A DNA stretch of 60,954 nt from Spirosoma fluviale. Lineage in GTDB: Bacteria; Bacteroidota; Bacteroidia; Cytophagales; Spirosomataceae. The notes under the pieces were generated by a model. It had not been told where the DNA came from. It was given only the letters and a program-made list of their open reading frames with translations, and searched no databases. Position numbers and translations under genes: made by a program. How positions within the stretch are numbered: position 1 is the stretch's first letter; each line of letters begins with the position of its first letter. The DNA lies in contig CAMCYZ010000001.1 in the NCBI GenBank assembly GCA_945885545.1, positions 1-60,954 on the forward strand. The letters run 5' to 3'. This document shows positions 24,726 through 35,988 of this stretch, one piece after another.

Positions 24726-27700
24726 TTAATCACTCAAGTTAAACCTAGCGTTCATTCCAAAAATGGAAGAAGTACGTTCATAAGACAAGGATGTAAATGG
24801 CGTATTTACAAGTCTTTCCCAATACATACCCATATTTATTCTCTTGTTAATCTGATATTGCAGCTGAGGCCTAATTTGCAGGTTATAATTACCTTGAATA
24901 GGAGCTACATCACCGTCCAATCTTCTTTGAAGTACTTTTAAGTCACGGCTTGTAATATCCAATCTGAAATTCAAGTCATTTTTCAGAACGATTAGGTTGC
25001 CATCACGACCTCTAAGCGGCAGTGTTACATTGTTTCTTTTGAAACCAATACCAAACACAAAATCACGACTGTTGTATTCAGCCACCTGAGCATTTGAAAG
25101 GTTCAGAGCTGCTCTGCGTTCTTTGTTCCAATTGAACGAGCCTGTAAAGTTCTTTTTAGTTGTAAATTGTACACCAATAACTGGAGAAAACTTCTCTTCC
25201 ATGGTAATGGTACTCATAATAAATGCTGGTGCAAATAGTGGTGTGCCTGTATTCATCATAGGAATGTTCGTAAAAGTCTCCACCGTTTTATCGCCCAGCG
25301 GATAATCTCTGATGGCTAGGTTGAGCAATTGCGAACCATATTCAAGTGAAGATGTAAAATTGCCAACACTGTAGGTAGAAGAATATTGGTGACTTAAAGT
25401 AATAGAGTTAAATACTTTTTTGAATCCAGGTAACTTCTCTAATCCTTGATAATCCAATCTCCAGTTCGGCATTGGGAATGATAAAAATGGATTGAAAGTT
25501 TTGCCACCTTTTTTAATGCTTTTTGCAAAAATCTTGTCTAAACTTTGCCCTGAATAAGCAGAGAAGAAAGATGGAATTAATACATCTTGAGAATTTAAGT
25601 CATATTTGCCTTCCAACACCCCTTCGCTATTTGTATTTATGCTGTTTAATCTATTCAGCACTTTTTGGCGATTGGCCACCATATTGTCGAAGATATCGTA
25701 TTGGTATAAACTTGCAGAATCATTACTCATTTTGGCAAAACCTGTCTTAAATGACCAGAACGACATACTGAAGTTTCCATTTCTGACAGGATTTAAAGTA
25801 TTAAATCCTCCACCAACAGTCTCAGGTCTGTACATTTCTTGGTAACTATCCCCACGAGTCAAATTACCTCTTATTTGCATGGTTAAGCCTTTAAAGGGTT
25901 CTAGTCTAGTACCGAAGTTAAACTTTACGCCACGCGTTTGTGTGAAAGGATTATTTTGAACAATACTCTTTGAAAGCCAATCTTTTTGAGCTGCTATTTT
26001 ATGAATGTTTCTGTTTTGACTGCCCATCACAAACTCCATCCCCGGAGCAAACTGCATGCTATTGTCTAACCCAAAGAATTTTGGAGAAGGCAAGAATCCC
26101 GGTAAAAGCGTAGTTTCGAAAAGGGCAAAGTCAAAATTTATACCCCGTAAAGTCATCAAAAGTCTGGTAATACTTTTGGTTACGCTTCCCGTTTGAAGTT
26201 TAATTTCCTCATCGTCGCCTGGGGCCCGAGTAAATCTTTGACGAGGTGGGCTAGGCGTATTGGCGGCTTTTAGAAACCTAATTTTGTTATACAACTTTAC
26301 CAAATCTACCTGTCCGTTTATGGCGAGTTCTCGACCATTCTCTAACATATTGCCGAACGCATCGTCATTTTCGTCTTCAATATTAAACGAACCAGCAGTA
26401 TATCCATAGTTATTATTAAATCTGGTATCGGCTTTCATCCAGTCGAGCAAAAAGAATTTGTCTAAAGGCAAACGATAGGTGGCCTGCATTTTTTGCGTAT
26501 AATTTTTGGCCCTACCCAATGTTTTTAAGCCTTGGAAAAATTTAATTTCTTCATTACTTATGGAGTCGATGTCGTCTTGGATGGAAGTCATCTGGGCGTT
26601 GTACGATAATACAATTGATTTCGTAAGATTCCATTGGGCATCATAGTATCTGTTTCCAAGAAAATACTTGATTACGTTTGGAGAAATATCTGAGGTTTCA
26701 AGTTTCGCATTTCTATACTGAGTCAAGAAATAACTTCTGTCATAATCACTCCTGAAGGCTATTAGATTAGGAATTGGGGATAAGTTAAAAGCTTTCAGAT
26801 TTTTCAGTATCGGCTTGTCAAAGTTTTTGGCTTTCTTAAATGGCTCCCAAGTAAATCCTTTTGGAGAATATTGGTAGCTCAAAGCGGCCCGGTTTTGCGT
26901 CTGTAGATTTTTTTCTAAAAGCACACTACGGCGTACTATGCGATTCTGTGCATAAGATACGGTAAAGTTTTCAATGTCATAAAAATGGTCTTTCCCTCCA
27001 GTTTTGGTTTTTGTTTTTCTTACGTTGGTGAAGTTAAAACCCCTTGTTTCAGCATTCTCTTCCACTATTTCTCTGCTCAAGTTTTCCTGAAAAATACTTC
27101 TGCCAAGAAGAGCATCTTCCAGTCTGATATCAGGGTCGAGTGGGTTAAATGTTGGTGTAATTATCTGACGGTCATAATTGGCGAAAAACGGTATGCTCAA
27201 TCCCCATTTCATAGGAAAAAACTTATCCAAAGCCAGGTTGGAAGCGATACCAAAGCCTTTTGAAACCTCTCTCGATCGCATGCTGATTCTATCCTGCACG
27301 CCGCCAAAACCATAGTTTTTGAAGTTTCCGTTGAGCATCAATGTGCCCACATCGGCCAGTTTAATGTCTGCCGAAAATATACCCGCTTCGCCATTTTCTT
27401 GGTCAAAACCAAAAGCTCGAAGTTCGTCACACCAAACTGTAAATTCTCGCCCAATAAATTTGTTAATGGTGTCGTTGTTTTTAACCCCAATCATCATCGT
27501 CAGTACATTACTGAAGTCAGGATTACCCACCACACTTATTTTATATTTTCTGATAATATTCTCTTCTATGCTGTTGTCGCCCGTGGCACCTGATACTGTT
27601 CCAGGAACATCCACTAGCTTGTCTCCGCCATATTTCTGGTTCATAGAAAACATATTTCTATTCCTCTCCAGTTTTAAGTTTCTCAGCAAATCCAAAGGAA

Positions 27701-30700
27701 TATCTAGTTCATTTTCTTTTGGCCAAATAGAAAAAGCATCTTGCGAGCCGTTAACTGTGTTTTTCAGATTTGGTATTTCTATTTCATAATAATTGCTTTT
27801 CAAGTCAGTACCTATTCTTACAAAAACACTCGCTATACCTTCCTGATTGTCCTTGTTTTGGGTATGAACAAACATCTTTAAACGTTTGTACATATTCAAG
27901 TCTAGTTTTGTGTTTTTAAACACCGCTCTAGCCTCACCGCCTTTGAGATCTTCAACCGACATACTCAAAGACTGCTCATTCATTTCCATGAATATTTGGG
28001 AAGTCCAGTCTCTATCTCTGATAAATCCAGGCGGTACTACATAGGGCGTAGTTCCTGGCTTAATATTACAATCACCTTGTAATGGGCAACCATTTTCTTC
28101 TACGTTCACCGACGAGGTTTTGAAAACCGCGGTGCTTGAGCTGTCTTGTGGTATTTCGAAAGCACTTTTGTCTGTCAAGCTGTTTGTATAAACTCTATAT
28201 TGATTTGATACCAACTGTAAAGACGCAAATCTAAGTACTACCGGCTGTTCCCATTCGGTGGTTACCATTCTTACAAAACGTATAGACTTAAAGCCTTCTT
28301 TACCTGCAGGAAAACTTCTAGTAGGTTTTCTGATAGGAATACGGTGTAAGTACCAAGTAGCCCCATTGCTAGTTACTTGGTCCACAATATAACTGTTTTT
28401 AGAAAGAACGCCTGAGTTGGGTGTACTTCCGGCCGAATGGTTTAAATCTATTTCGTATTCAAAATAATCCTCTACTTGGTTTATCGTATTGTCTTGGTTA
28501 ATGTCTTCTTTGTCAGCCAGGTTGGTTGAACCCAAATTAAGATTCGATGTACTATTGAAGTTGGTAGTATTGGTAGAAATTGGCGGAGCGTTATTTTCCA
28601 TACCCAAGTAGTTTTTAAAACGCTCTAAGAAAGTAGCATTGGTGGCATCCCAAATGGGGTCTAAGAAATAATGAAAGTCATCTTTTGAAGGGTCTCTTTT
28701 TATGTTTTCAAGGGCTTGAGGGTCAATGTTTTTGCCATCAAGTGCAGTAAGGAAACCTTTAATTCCTTCGTTGTTTGTCAGGCTGTTTGGATTTACGTAC
28801 TCACGTTCTTCGGCATTGGATAGACCATCTAGGCCAACATCTTGTTTTAATCTGATGCTTTCGGAGTTGTCGAAGGCGTCGGTAATGAACTGTGTTCTTG
28901 GTGCCAATCCCCAGTCTGTCTTTACGGGATTTGAAAGATCCGAAGCTGACTCCTTAATGCCATTTTCAAAGTTAAAACGACTGTCGGGGATGACATCCTC
29001 TGATACATCGCCTAACTGTATGAGTAGTTTTCCACCAGTGGTATTTCTTATGGCCTCGTTTCGGCTGGCTCTTACAACATCGGCAAATGGGTCAAGCAGC
29101 CAAAATTCTAAATATTCGATATTAGAATTGTCAAAGTCGGCGTCGAAAGTTATACCACGCATTACCGAGCCAAAACTCTTCTTGGGGTCTATCAACCTAC
29201 CTTGTTGATTCAGATTTGGATTATAATTGTACATTCCCGGTTCTGATGGGAAAAACGATAGGTCAAAAATGGCCGATGGCAATTGCTGAGCAAAAACTTG
29301 GCGACTTCTTCCCGGGAAAATATCTTGAATCTCAAATCCCCTTGTATAAATGTTTGAACTGGCCTCGTTTTTCAGTTCATCAGGAATGATGCTGTTTGAA
29401 CCAAATCCTTGAGAAATATATGCCGACATATCTACGGTGTATGCAGATATTTTTGCTCTATTGTAGTTATAAGCATATTGATTTTGCGGATATGCAGGAG
29501 TCGTTTTTAAAATAGCCTCAGGAGTAGATCCTAGCCTCCATTTTGTAGGTTGACGACTTAGGTCGTTTATGTTTCTCGCAAACTCAAAGTCGTCAATCAT
29601 GGAGCTACCATTTACTCTTCTATTGTTTACTTTTGGTCGCAACTGAGCGAATTCTGCATTCAGAATTACTGTAGATGGTTCTTTGGTTTGAATACCTGGC
29701 AAAGCATCGAGCATTTTTGTAAGACCCATAAAGTCTTTTTTAAGGTTCATGTCTAAGCCCCAAATGGTGTTGTTGACAGGTTCATTTCCAATGGAAGTTC
29801 TGGTTATAAATCCAGGAGTGTTTTCTTTGAGTGAAAGCATTGTTCCACCAATTCGTAAATATCGACTGACGGTATAGTCGAACCTCATACCAAACAAACG
29901 GCGGATTTGTGCCTGAAAGATATCTGGTTTTTCATAGTCTATTCTTATTTGTCTGCCGGAGCTAAGAATACTCTGATTGGTGATCATTATGGTACCTTGT
30001 TGTGGATCAACGGTATAATCTACACCCTGTTTTAGTTCGTTTCCTGCTGCATACACCCGCACAGACGCTCCTGAAGCACCCAAAGGCAATGCGATTTCTG
30101 AACCACCAGATTGTACACTACCCGATATAAAAAACTTGTTTTTAAGACTTACCTGCTGGGCATCCATTAAGGTTTTTGTGTACAACTCATCAAAAACATA
30201 TTTTTTCTGAAGGTCTGGTTCGCCTTCAAAAAGCTTATTGATGTGGCTGCCAAATGGCTCTAATACTGGAAAAATGATTCTTCCGTATTTTTCGTTGATG
30301 GTGACGTTTTCGACATAGTCAAAGTTGCCGTCTTTCTTCGGGTCGTTGTTAAAGTTTAGCTTATCTAACTTTAAGGCCTCTATAAGTGGAACATTTGCGA
30401 AGTTTTTCCCTTCTTTGAGGTTGGGCGTGTCCATACCCGTTTGGTCGTCTTTATAAACAATCCTAAGCTGAAATCCTTCTTTTTTAATTTGCCCTTGTGC
30501 TAGCGAATACACGTTTTTCATCATCAGGTTCCACATGGGGTTATTCAGCCTGTTTCTGATGGTCGATGACTTTAACATTTTCAGAATAATCACCTCGTCC
30601 TCTTTGCGACTTACATAGTCTTCGGTGAGTTCACCCACTTTGTAGGCTCGGCCTTGGTAGGTATATTCAAAGGCTACAGCCAATATTTCGTCGTTTCTAA

Positions 30701-32162
30701 GCGGGGTTAATAAGGATATATAGCCAAGCTCAGGTTGAATCTCAAACTCTCTGTCGGTCAGTTTTTTGGCTCCACGTAGTAACTCGAAATCCTCACCATT
30801 TTTAAGACCCATTCCAGTCAAAATATTTCCGCTGTTGTCAATTCTTCTGAAAGCCTCGTTGTTTACAATGCCTGTGAACAGGTTGTTGGACTTGTTGTCA
30901 GCAGCCGTAATGCTACTGTTTGGCACTACAATTTCTTTTCTGTAAGGGTTTTTCTCTGCCAAATCGCTCAAGCCCACCAAGTTTCGCATGGAGCTCACGT
31001 TGTTGGTTCTGTTGGTTACATACACTTCTAATCTCGTAATTCTCACACCTGAAGTAACCATTGGGAGGTTTTTGAGCGATTTCTCAAACTGATCTCTGAA
31101 AAAGTGTGAAAGGAAAAAGTGCCGGTTTTCGTCATAATTATCGCAGCGGAGTTCGAAACCACGGCTTTGGCTACCGCCATTTATCATGATAGACTCTGTT
31201 CGTGAGTTTTGCTGTGCAATAACCGTTGTGACGTCGAGCTTGCCGAACTTCATTCCTAGTTTTACACCCATCAGATTTTGTACTCCAGGTATCAATTGGC
31301 TTCTGTTGGGCATTGTAATATTGCCCAATTCTACTTTTTGGAGAATATCTTCTGGGTCGTTTTTGAAATTGAGTTTAAATCTATTTTCCAAACCAAAAGA
31401 CGCCTTGGTGTCAAAGTTTCCAAGGATATTCATTTTCTCTTTGGCTTGACCAGCTTTTCTCATGATATTTCTCAGGTCCTGAATTCGTGGCGTGCCATTG
31501 TTCCCTTGGGGATTAGGGTTTTCAAAATCCTCCGCATTGGGGTTGTTATTTTGTCCACCTCCAAAAAGGTTATTAAAATTAATGGCAATTTGCTGATCCC
31601 AATCAAAAATAGGCTGACGTCTTAATGCCAAGGGGGTCATTGGGTTGTTTGTAAATTGGGTTCCAGCCTTTAAATCAACACTTACGTAGCCGTTAGGTCT
31701 GAATTCAGGCACTTTATCACCAAAAATCCTGTCTAAGATTGGGTTTTTCTCCAATAATGGGTTTATCCTTTTTCCGGAAAATGATGTATTGCCGTCTTGT
31801 GCTTTTTCTATGTCTCTAATAATACTCTGCCTCAGCATGGAATTCTGAATACTAGAATACTCATTAAAAGTCAAAGTCTGCGGCATTTTAACGTCCAAAT
31901 TATTGTTCAGTCTCTCGTTAACCGTAAAGCTATTATTGTCGCCATTAAGGAGGACATTGGTTTTTAGACTTTCTGGATTAATCGAAAGTATGGGCGATAA
32001 ACGATAGTTAAACCTGTTCAGATAAGTGTCTTTCCAAATGTTGAGATAGTTGGTAGTTTTCTTATTTGTCAGCGAATCTATTATAGGAGACTGTGCCTCA
32101 GCTTTAAAAGCGAAGCATAAAAGTGTTAGGAATACGAGATTATAAGGTATTTTTAGGTGCAT
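24726..32162 (-). CDS. sprA: SprA/Sov, outer-membrane translocon of the type IX secretion system
   Basis: At 2478 residues this is the largest gene here. SprA (Sov in Porphyromonas) is the giant single-chain beta-barrel through which folded type IX cargo, including gliding adhesins, crosses the outer membrane. A signal peptide ends near residue 24 (AEAQ). The early VPEFRPNGYVSVDLKAGTQ and the NNPMTPLALRRQPIFDWDQQIAINF segment, and the repeated long beta-strand pattern to the C-terminus (FGMNARFNLSD), match SprA. Length is close to known SprA/Sov proteins and I see no internal stop. ruvA lies 93 bases upstream, a gene order common in Bacteroidota. It shows the organism has a type IX system and probably glides. 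Confidence 0.96.
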   Translation of the reverse strand: MHLKIPYNLVFLTLLCFAFKAEAQSPIIDSLTNKKTTNYLNIWKDTYLNRFNYRLSPILSINPESLKTNVLLNGDNNSFTVNERLNNNLDVKMPQTLTFNEYSSIQNSMLRQSIIRDIEKAQDGNTSFSGKRINPLLEKNPILDRIFGDKVPEFRPNGYVSVDLKAGTQFTNNPMTPLALRRQPIFDWDQQIAINFNNLFGGGQNNNPNAEDFENPNPQGNNGTPRIQDLRNIMRKAGQAKEKMNILGNFDTKASFGLENRFKLNFKNDPEDILQKVELGNITMPNRSQLIPGVQNLMGVKLGMKFGKLDVTTVIAQQNSRTESIMINGGSQSRGFELRCDNYDENRHFFLSHFFRDQFEKSLKNLPMVTSGVRITRLEVYVTNRTNNVSSMRNLVGLSDLAEKNPYRKEIVVPNSSITAADNKSNNLFTGIVNNEAFRRIDNSGNILTGMGLKNGEDFELLRGAKKLTDREFEIQPELGYISLLTPLRNDEILAVAFEYTYQGRAYKVGELTEDYVSRKEDEVIILKMLKSSTIRNRLNNPMWNLMMKNVYSLAQGQIKKEGFQLRIVYKDDQTGMDTPNLKEGKNFANVPLIEALKLDKLNFNNDPKKDGNFDYVENVTINEKYGRIIFPVLEPFGSHINKLFEGEPDLQKKYVFDELYTKTLMDAQQVSLKNKFFISGSVQSGGSEIALPLGASGASVRVYAAGNELKQGVDYTVDPQQGTIMITNQSILSSGRQIRIDYEKPDIFQAQIRRLFGMRFDYTVSRYLRIGGTMLSLKENTPGFITRTSIGNEPVNNTIWGLDMNLKKDFMGLTKMLDALPGIQTKEPSTVILNAEFAQLRPKVNNRRVNGSSMIDDFEFARNINDLSRQPTKWRLGSTPEAILKTTPAYPQNQYAYNYNRAKISAYTVDMSAYISQGFGSNSIIPDELKNEASSNIYTRGFEIQDIFPGRSRQVFAQQLPSAIFDLSFFPSEPGMYNYNPNLNQQGRLIDPKKSFGSVMRGITFDADFDNSNIEYLEFWLLDPFADVVRASRNEAIRNTTGGKLLIQLGDVSEDVIPDSRFNFENGIKESASDLSNPVKTDWGLAPRTQFITDAFDNSESIRLKQDVGLDGLSNAEEREYVNPNSLTNNEGIKGFLTALDGKNIDPQALENIKRDPSKDDFHYFLDPIWDATNATFLERFKNYLGMENNAPPISTNTTNFNSTSNLNLGSTNLADKEDINQDNTINQVEDYFEYEIDLNHSAGSTPNSGVLSKNSYIVDQVTSNGATWYLHRIPIRKPTRSFPAGKEGFKSIRFVRMVTTEWEQPVVLRFASLQLVSNQYRVYTNSLTDKSAFEIPQDSSSTAVFKTSSVNVEENGCPLQGDCNIKPGTTPYVVPPGFIRDRDWTSQIFMEMNEQSLSMSVEDLKGGEARAVFKNTKLDLNMYKRLKMFVHTQNKDNQEGIASVFVRIGTDLKSNYYEIEIPNLKNTVNGSQDAFSIWPKENELDIPLDLLRNLKLERNRNMFSMNQKYGGDKLVDVPGTVSGATGDNSIEENIIRKYKISVVGNPDFSNVLTMMIGVKNNDTINKFIGREFTVWCDELRAFGFDQENGEAGIFSADIKLADVGTLMLNGNFKNYGFGGVQDRISMRSREVSKGFGIASNLALDKFFPMKWGLSIPFFANYDRQIITPTFNPLDPDIRLEDALLGRSIFQENLSREIVEENAETRGFNFTNVRKTKTKTGGKDHFYDIENFTVSYAQNRIVRRSVLLEKNLQTQNRAALSYQYSPKGFTWEPFKKAKNFDKPILKNLKAFNLSPIPNLIAFRSDYDRSYFLTQYRNAKLETSDISPNVIKYFLGNRYYDAQWNLTKSIVLSYNAQMTSIQDDIDSISNEEIKFFQGLKTLGRAKNYTQKMQATYRLPLDKFFLLDWMKADTRFNNNYGYTAGSFNIEDENDDAFGNMLENGRELAINGQVDLVKLYNKIRFLKAANTPSPPRQRFTRAPGDDEEIKLQTGSVTKSITRLLMTLRGINFDFALFETTLLPGFLPSPKFFGLDNSMQFAPGMEFVMGSQNRNIHKIAAQKDWLSKSIVQNNPFTQTRGVKFNFGTRLEPFKGLTMQIRGNLTRGDSYQEMYRPETVGGGFNTLNPVRNGNFSMSFWSFKTGFAKMSNDSASLYQYDIFDNMVANRQKVLNRLNSINTNSEGVLEGKYDLNSQDVLIPSFFSAYSGQSLDKIFAKSIKKGGKTFNPFLSFPMPNWRLDYQGLEKLPGFKKVFNSITLSHQYSSTYSVGNFTSSLEYGSQLLNLAIRDYPLGDKTVETFTNIPMMNTGTPLFAPAFIMSTITMEEKFSPVIGVQFTTKKNFTGSFNWNKERRAALNLSNAQVAEYNSRDFVFGIGFKRNNVTLPLRGRDGNLIVLKNDLNFRLDITSRDLKVLQRRLDGDVAPIQGNYNLQIRPQLQYQINKRINMGMYWERLVNTPFTSLSYERTSSIFGMNARFNLSD

Positions 32163-32255
32163 AAAAACGAACGCAATTCAGAGTATTATAGCAGTAAACG
32201 TCCAAAATCTTGCCAATATTCTAGATTCAAAGTTTTTTTTTATTTATTGGACTGT

Positions 32256-32849
32256 TTATCTGAGTGATAGTTTTATCAATTCTTCGAGCGAAATGTCACC
32301 GCCAGATTTTTTTAGGATGGTATCCACGCTTTTCTCGGCCGCCGCTTTCGGAATACCCAAGGTAACCAATGCCGAAAGTGCCTCAGATCGCAAAGTATGA
32401 TTGGTTGAAGCAAACATGCTAGGGTTGATGCCTTCCGATATTATATCTTTTTTGAGTTTGTCTTTTAATTCAATAACCGCTCTTTGGGCAGTTTTGGCTC
32501 CAATACCTTTGATGTTTTGAATGGCTTTAACGTCTTCTGATATGATAGCTTGCTTGATCTCAATAGAATTCATACTCGATAAAAACACCAAAGCAATACT
32601 AGGTCCGATGCCCGATACGCTGATAAGGTTTTCGAAAAGCTCTCTTTCGTCTTTTGTAAAAAAACCAAAAAGCTGATGAGAGTCTTCTCTGATTATTTGT
32701 ACCGTATGCAGCAGACAGTTCTCTGTTGCGTTTTGAAGAGCCGAATAGGTTTGAAGAGATATTTTAACCCAGTAACCCACACCAGCAACGTCTAATATTA
32801 CATGGGTAGGTTCTTTTTCAACTAATTTACCTTTGAGATATGCAATCAT
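32256..32849 (-). CDS. ruvA: Holliday junction branch migration protein RuvA
   Basis: RuvA binds Holliday junctions as a tetramer and loads the RuvB motor. This 197-residue protein has the N-terminal OB-fold (MIAYLKGKLVEKEPTHVILDVAGVGYWV), two helix-hairpin-helix motifs (ISVSGIGPSIAL near 78 and IKGIGAKTAQRAVIEL near 113) and the C-terminal RuvB-binding domain (SEALSALVTLGIPKAAAEKSVD). It shares orientation with sprA and may be co-transcribed with it. ruvB and ruvC are not in the window. Confidence 0.95.
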   Translation of the reverse strand: MIAYLKGKLVEKEPTHVILDVAGVGYWVKISLQTYSALQNATENCLLHTVQIIREDSHQLFGFFTKDERELFENLISVSGIGPSIALVFLSSMNSIEIKQAIISEDVKAIQNIKGIGAKTAQRAVIELKDKLKKDIISEGINPSMFASTNHTLRSEALSALVTLGIPKAAAEKSVDTILKKSGGDISLEELIKLSLR

Positions 32850-32876
32850 ATTTACTTCTTAGGGACATAAAAAAAC

Positions 32877-32884
32877 CAAAAATA
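32877..32884 (-). promoter_or_regulatory. -7 box upstream of ruvA-sprA
   Basis: On the minus strand TATTTTTG (TAnnTTTG) lies 27 bases before the ruvA start; it could drive both ruvA and sprA. Confidence 0.4.
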
Positions 32885-33017
32885 CCTAAAAATTGCCAAA
32901 ATAGCGTATGAAAATACAAAATTTGCTGTTTCCTTGAACGCAAATAAAAGGTATTTCAAGCCTTTCTTTAATTAAAAACATTACAATATTTTAATGGAAG
33001 ATTGGCTAGGTGATATT

Positions 33018-33318
33018 TAGACTTCTAAAGACAGTTTCAAATACCCTCCAAGTCCTTGTTGAATAATTTTCACAAGGGTAGTAAGCCCCATGTTTGAGGA
33101 ATTGTTCTCAATTCTAGAAAAAAAAGATTTGTTGGTAACACACTTTTCTAGTTTTGTTTCTGAGTCATTCCAAGTTTGGTTCTTGCTTGTTCTAAAAGTA
33201 CGTAGAGTTTAAAAGATTCAAATATCTGTTCACAAGACTCTCAGAGCTGTTCACCAATTTTCAGAATAGCAATTCATCCAAAGAAATTAAATTCTTGTTT
33301 TCTTTTTTCTTTCCTATG
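33018..33318 (-). pseudogene. Decayed XRE-family (HigA-like) antitoxin gene
   Basis: In pieces, in different frames on the minus strand, one reads NLISLDELL, then ESFKLYVLLEQARTKLGMTQK, then VTNKSFF, then RIENNSSNMGLTTLVKII and QQGLGGYLKLSLEV before a stop at 33018. Joined in order these make an XRE-type helix-turn-helix antitoxin (L-x-Q-A-R-x-K-x-G-M-T-Q, T-N-K-S, R-I-E-N-N, G-L-G-G motifs). At least three frameshifts or stops separate the pieces. The order is collinear over 300 bases, so chance is unlikely. I cannot identify a matching toxin in the remaining bases up to 33412. Confidence 0.65.
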
Positions 33319-33412
33319 TCAATATAAAATTGATAGGTCGAAACATCTTGTTTCCCTTCAGTTTCAATCTTTCATTCTGTTTTGGGTCATACTTCTATAA
33401 AAACACAATTTC

Positions 33413-34111
33413 TCAATATATTTTCGATTTTATTTCTGCTTCGGTTGCTAGGCCTGTATGTCGCCAAACTTGTTTTCCGTTTTTATAGAGAATCATCGTC
33501 GGAATCTCTGTAACTTCCAACTGCTCGGTCATGCCTATATTTTTGTTGCCATTGATTTTTAGTAAACTCAGTTGACTGTTTTCCTCATCGATTTTGTAAA
33601 GAATCGGAGCCATTTTTTTGCATGAAACACACAAGTCAGTATAAAAATCTACCAAAACCCATTTTTTGTCTCTAACTCGGGTGTTGTAGTTTTCTTTTGA
33701 AATAAAACCCAGGGGCTCAAATGTTTTTTTTGATGAGGTGTAAGGCTTGGAATTAGAAATCCATTTTTCAAACCCACCTTTTAAAGTTACAATATTTTCA
33801 TAGCCCAGTTCAATCAAATAATTAGCTGCATCTTCACTCGTTTTGCCGGACTGACAATACAAAATTAAGGGTGTTTTTTTGTTATATAAATTTTGAATAT
33901 AGTCCTCAAAATCAGTACGTAAATAGTCAATATGAATGGATTTTTTAATGTGCCCAGCCTCAAATTCGCCCTTGGCTCTGAGGTCAATTAAATGAAGTGG
34001 ATTGGAGGCTCGAATGGTTTTTTCGAAATCGTTTGGGAACTGAATTTGGTGTTCTTCTTGGGAAAAACCTGAAAAGCTAACAAATAAAAAAAACAAGGTA
34101 ATCTTACGCAT
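33413..34111 (-). CDS. Exported rhodanese-thioredoxin fusion protein
   Basis: This 232-residue protein has a signal peptide (about 1-18, ending GFSQ), so it acts in the periplasm or at the cell surface. Residues 22-125 form a rhodanese domain (LIDLRAKGEFEAGHI at 41-55, active-site Cys86 in LYCQSGKTS). Residues 135-232 form a thioredoxin domain with the redox pair CVSC (C161, C164) and the cis-proline region EIPTMILYKNGKQV. The fusion suggests sulfur transfer coupled to disulfide exchange, or a thiol-oxidoreductase with a sulfide-binding accessory domain. It stands alone between the decayed antitoxin and enolase. Confidence 0.88.
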   Translation of the reverse strand: MRKITLFFLFVSFSGFSQEEHQIQFPNDFEKTIRASNPLHLIDLRAKGEFEAGHIKKSIHIDYLRTDFEDYIQNLYNKKTPLILYCQSGKTSEDAANYLIELGYENIVTLKGGFEKWISNSKPYTSSKKTFEPLGFISKENYNTRVRDKKWVLVDFYTDLCVSCKKMAPILYKIDEENSQLSLLKINGNKNIGMTEQLEVTEIPTMILYKNGKQVWRHTGLATEAEIKSKIY

Positions 34112-34225
34112 AAAAATAGGAATAGTGTTCTGCTTAAAACGCTTGCAAATATTGTACTAATATACATTTGGAATATAAATTTATTGCAAAATTTGATTTT
34201 TAAATTATGGCAATACGCCAAATAA

Positions 34226-35596
<1,371 letters not shown>

Positions 35597-35600
35597 TATC

Positions 35601-35700
35601 GGCACTTCGGCTCCGCTCAGTGACCGGCGGTGCTTCGGCACTTCGGCTCCGCTCAGTGACCGGTGGTGTTTCGGCACTTTGGCTTCGCTCAGTGTGCGAT
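35601..35700 (+). repeat. 36-bp tandem repeat, three copies, after enolase
   Basis: Units begin at 35601, 35637 and 35673, exactly 36 bases apart, with the shared core GGCACTTCGGCTCCGCTCAG followed by TGACCGGYGGTGYTTC. The third copy is diverged and incomplete. The G+C content is clearly higher than the surroundings. It lies 5 bases past the enolase stop, so it would be in the enolase mRNA. It encodes no convincing peptide. Confidence 0.85.
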
Positions 35701-35822
35701 GCTCACAATTTCATTCAGATTATTGTCTGGATTTTAGTGTGCTCAGTGATATTTTAGCCCGTGGTTAACGACTTTGGACTTTTGATAAAAGCTCCCTCTC
35801 CTCAGGAGAGTGCCATGGGATG

Positions 35823-35854
35823 GCGTTAGAGAATTTAATCTCTAACGCTTTTTT
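35823..35854 (+). terminator. Terminator downstream of the enolase repeat region
   Basis: A perfect 10-bp stem, GCGTTAGAGA with TCTCTAACGC around the loop ATTTAA (35823-35848), is followed by six T. It is 227 bases past the enolase stop, so the enolase transcript may include the tandem repeats. Upstream, CCCTCTCCTCAGGAGAG (35792) resembles the core of the MITE-like element. Confidence 0.7.
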
Positions 35855-35988
35855 GTTTCTAAGTACTTTTTTATATTTGAATGTTTTTAACAAAAGTGCT
35901 TTCCCAAAAATGAAACATACATGACTTAGTCTTTAGACATACATAGAAATGATTATTTCATAGCGTCTTTGCGGTAAATTATAAATAA

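Noticed and set aside
27319-27789. 156-codon frame on the plus strand within sprA
   Set aside because: It is antisense to a conserved part of sprA, has serine/leucine-rich low-information sequence and no family match.
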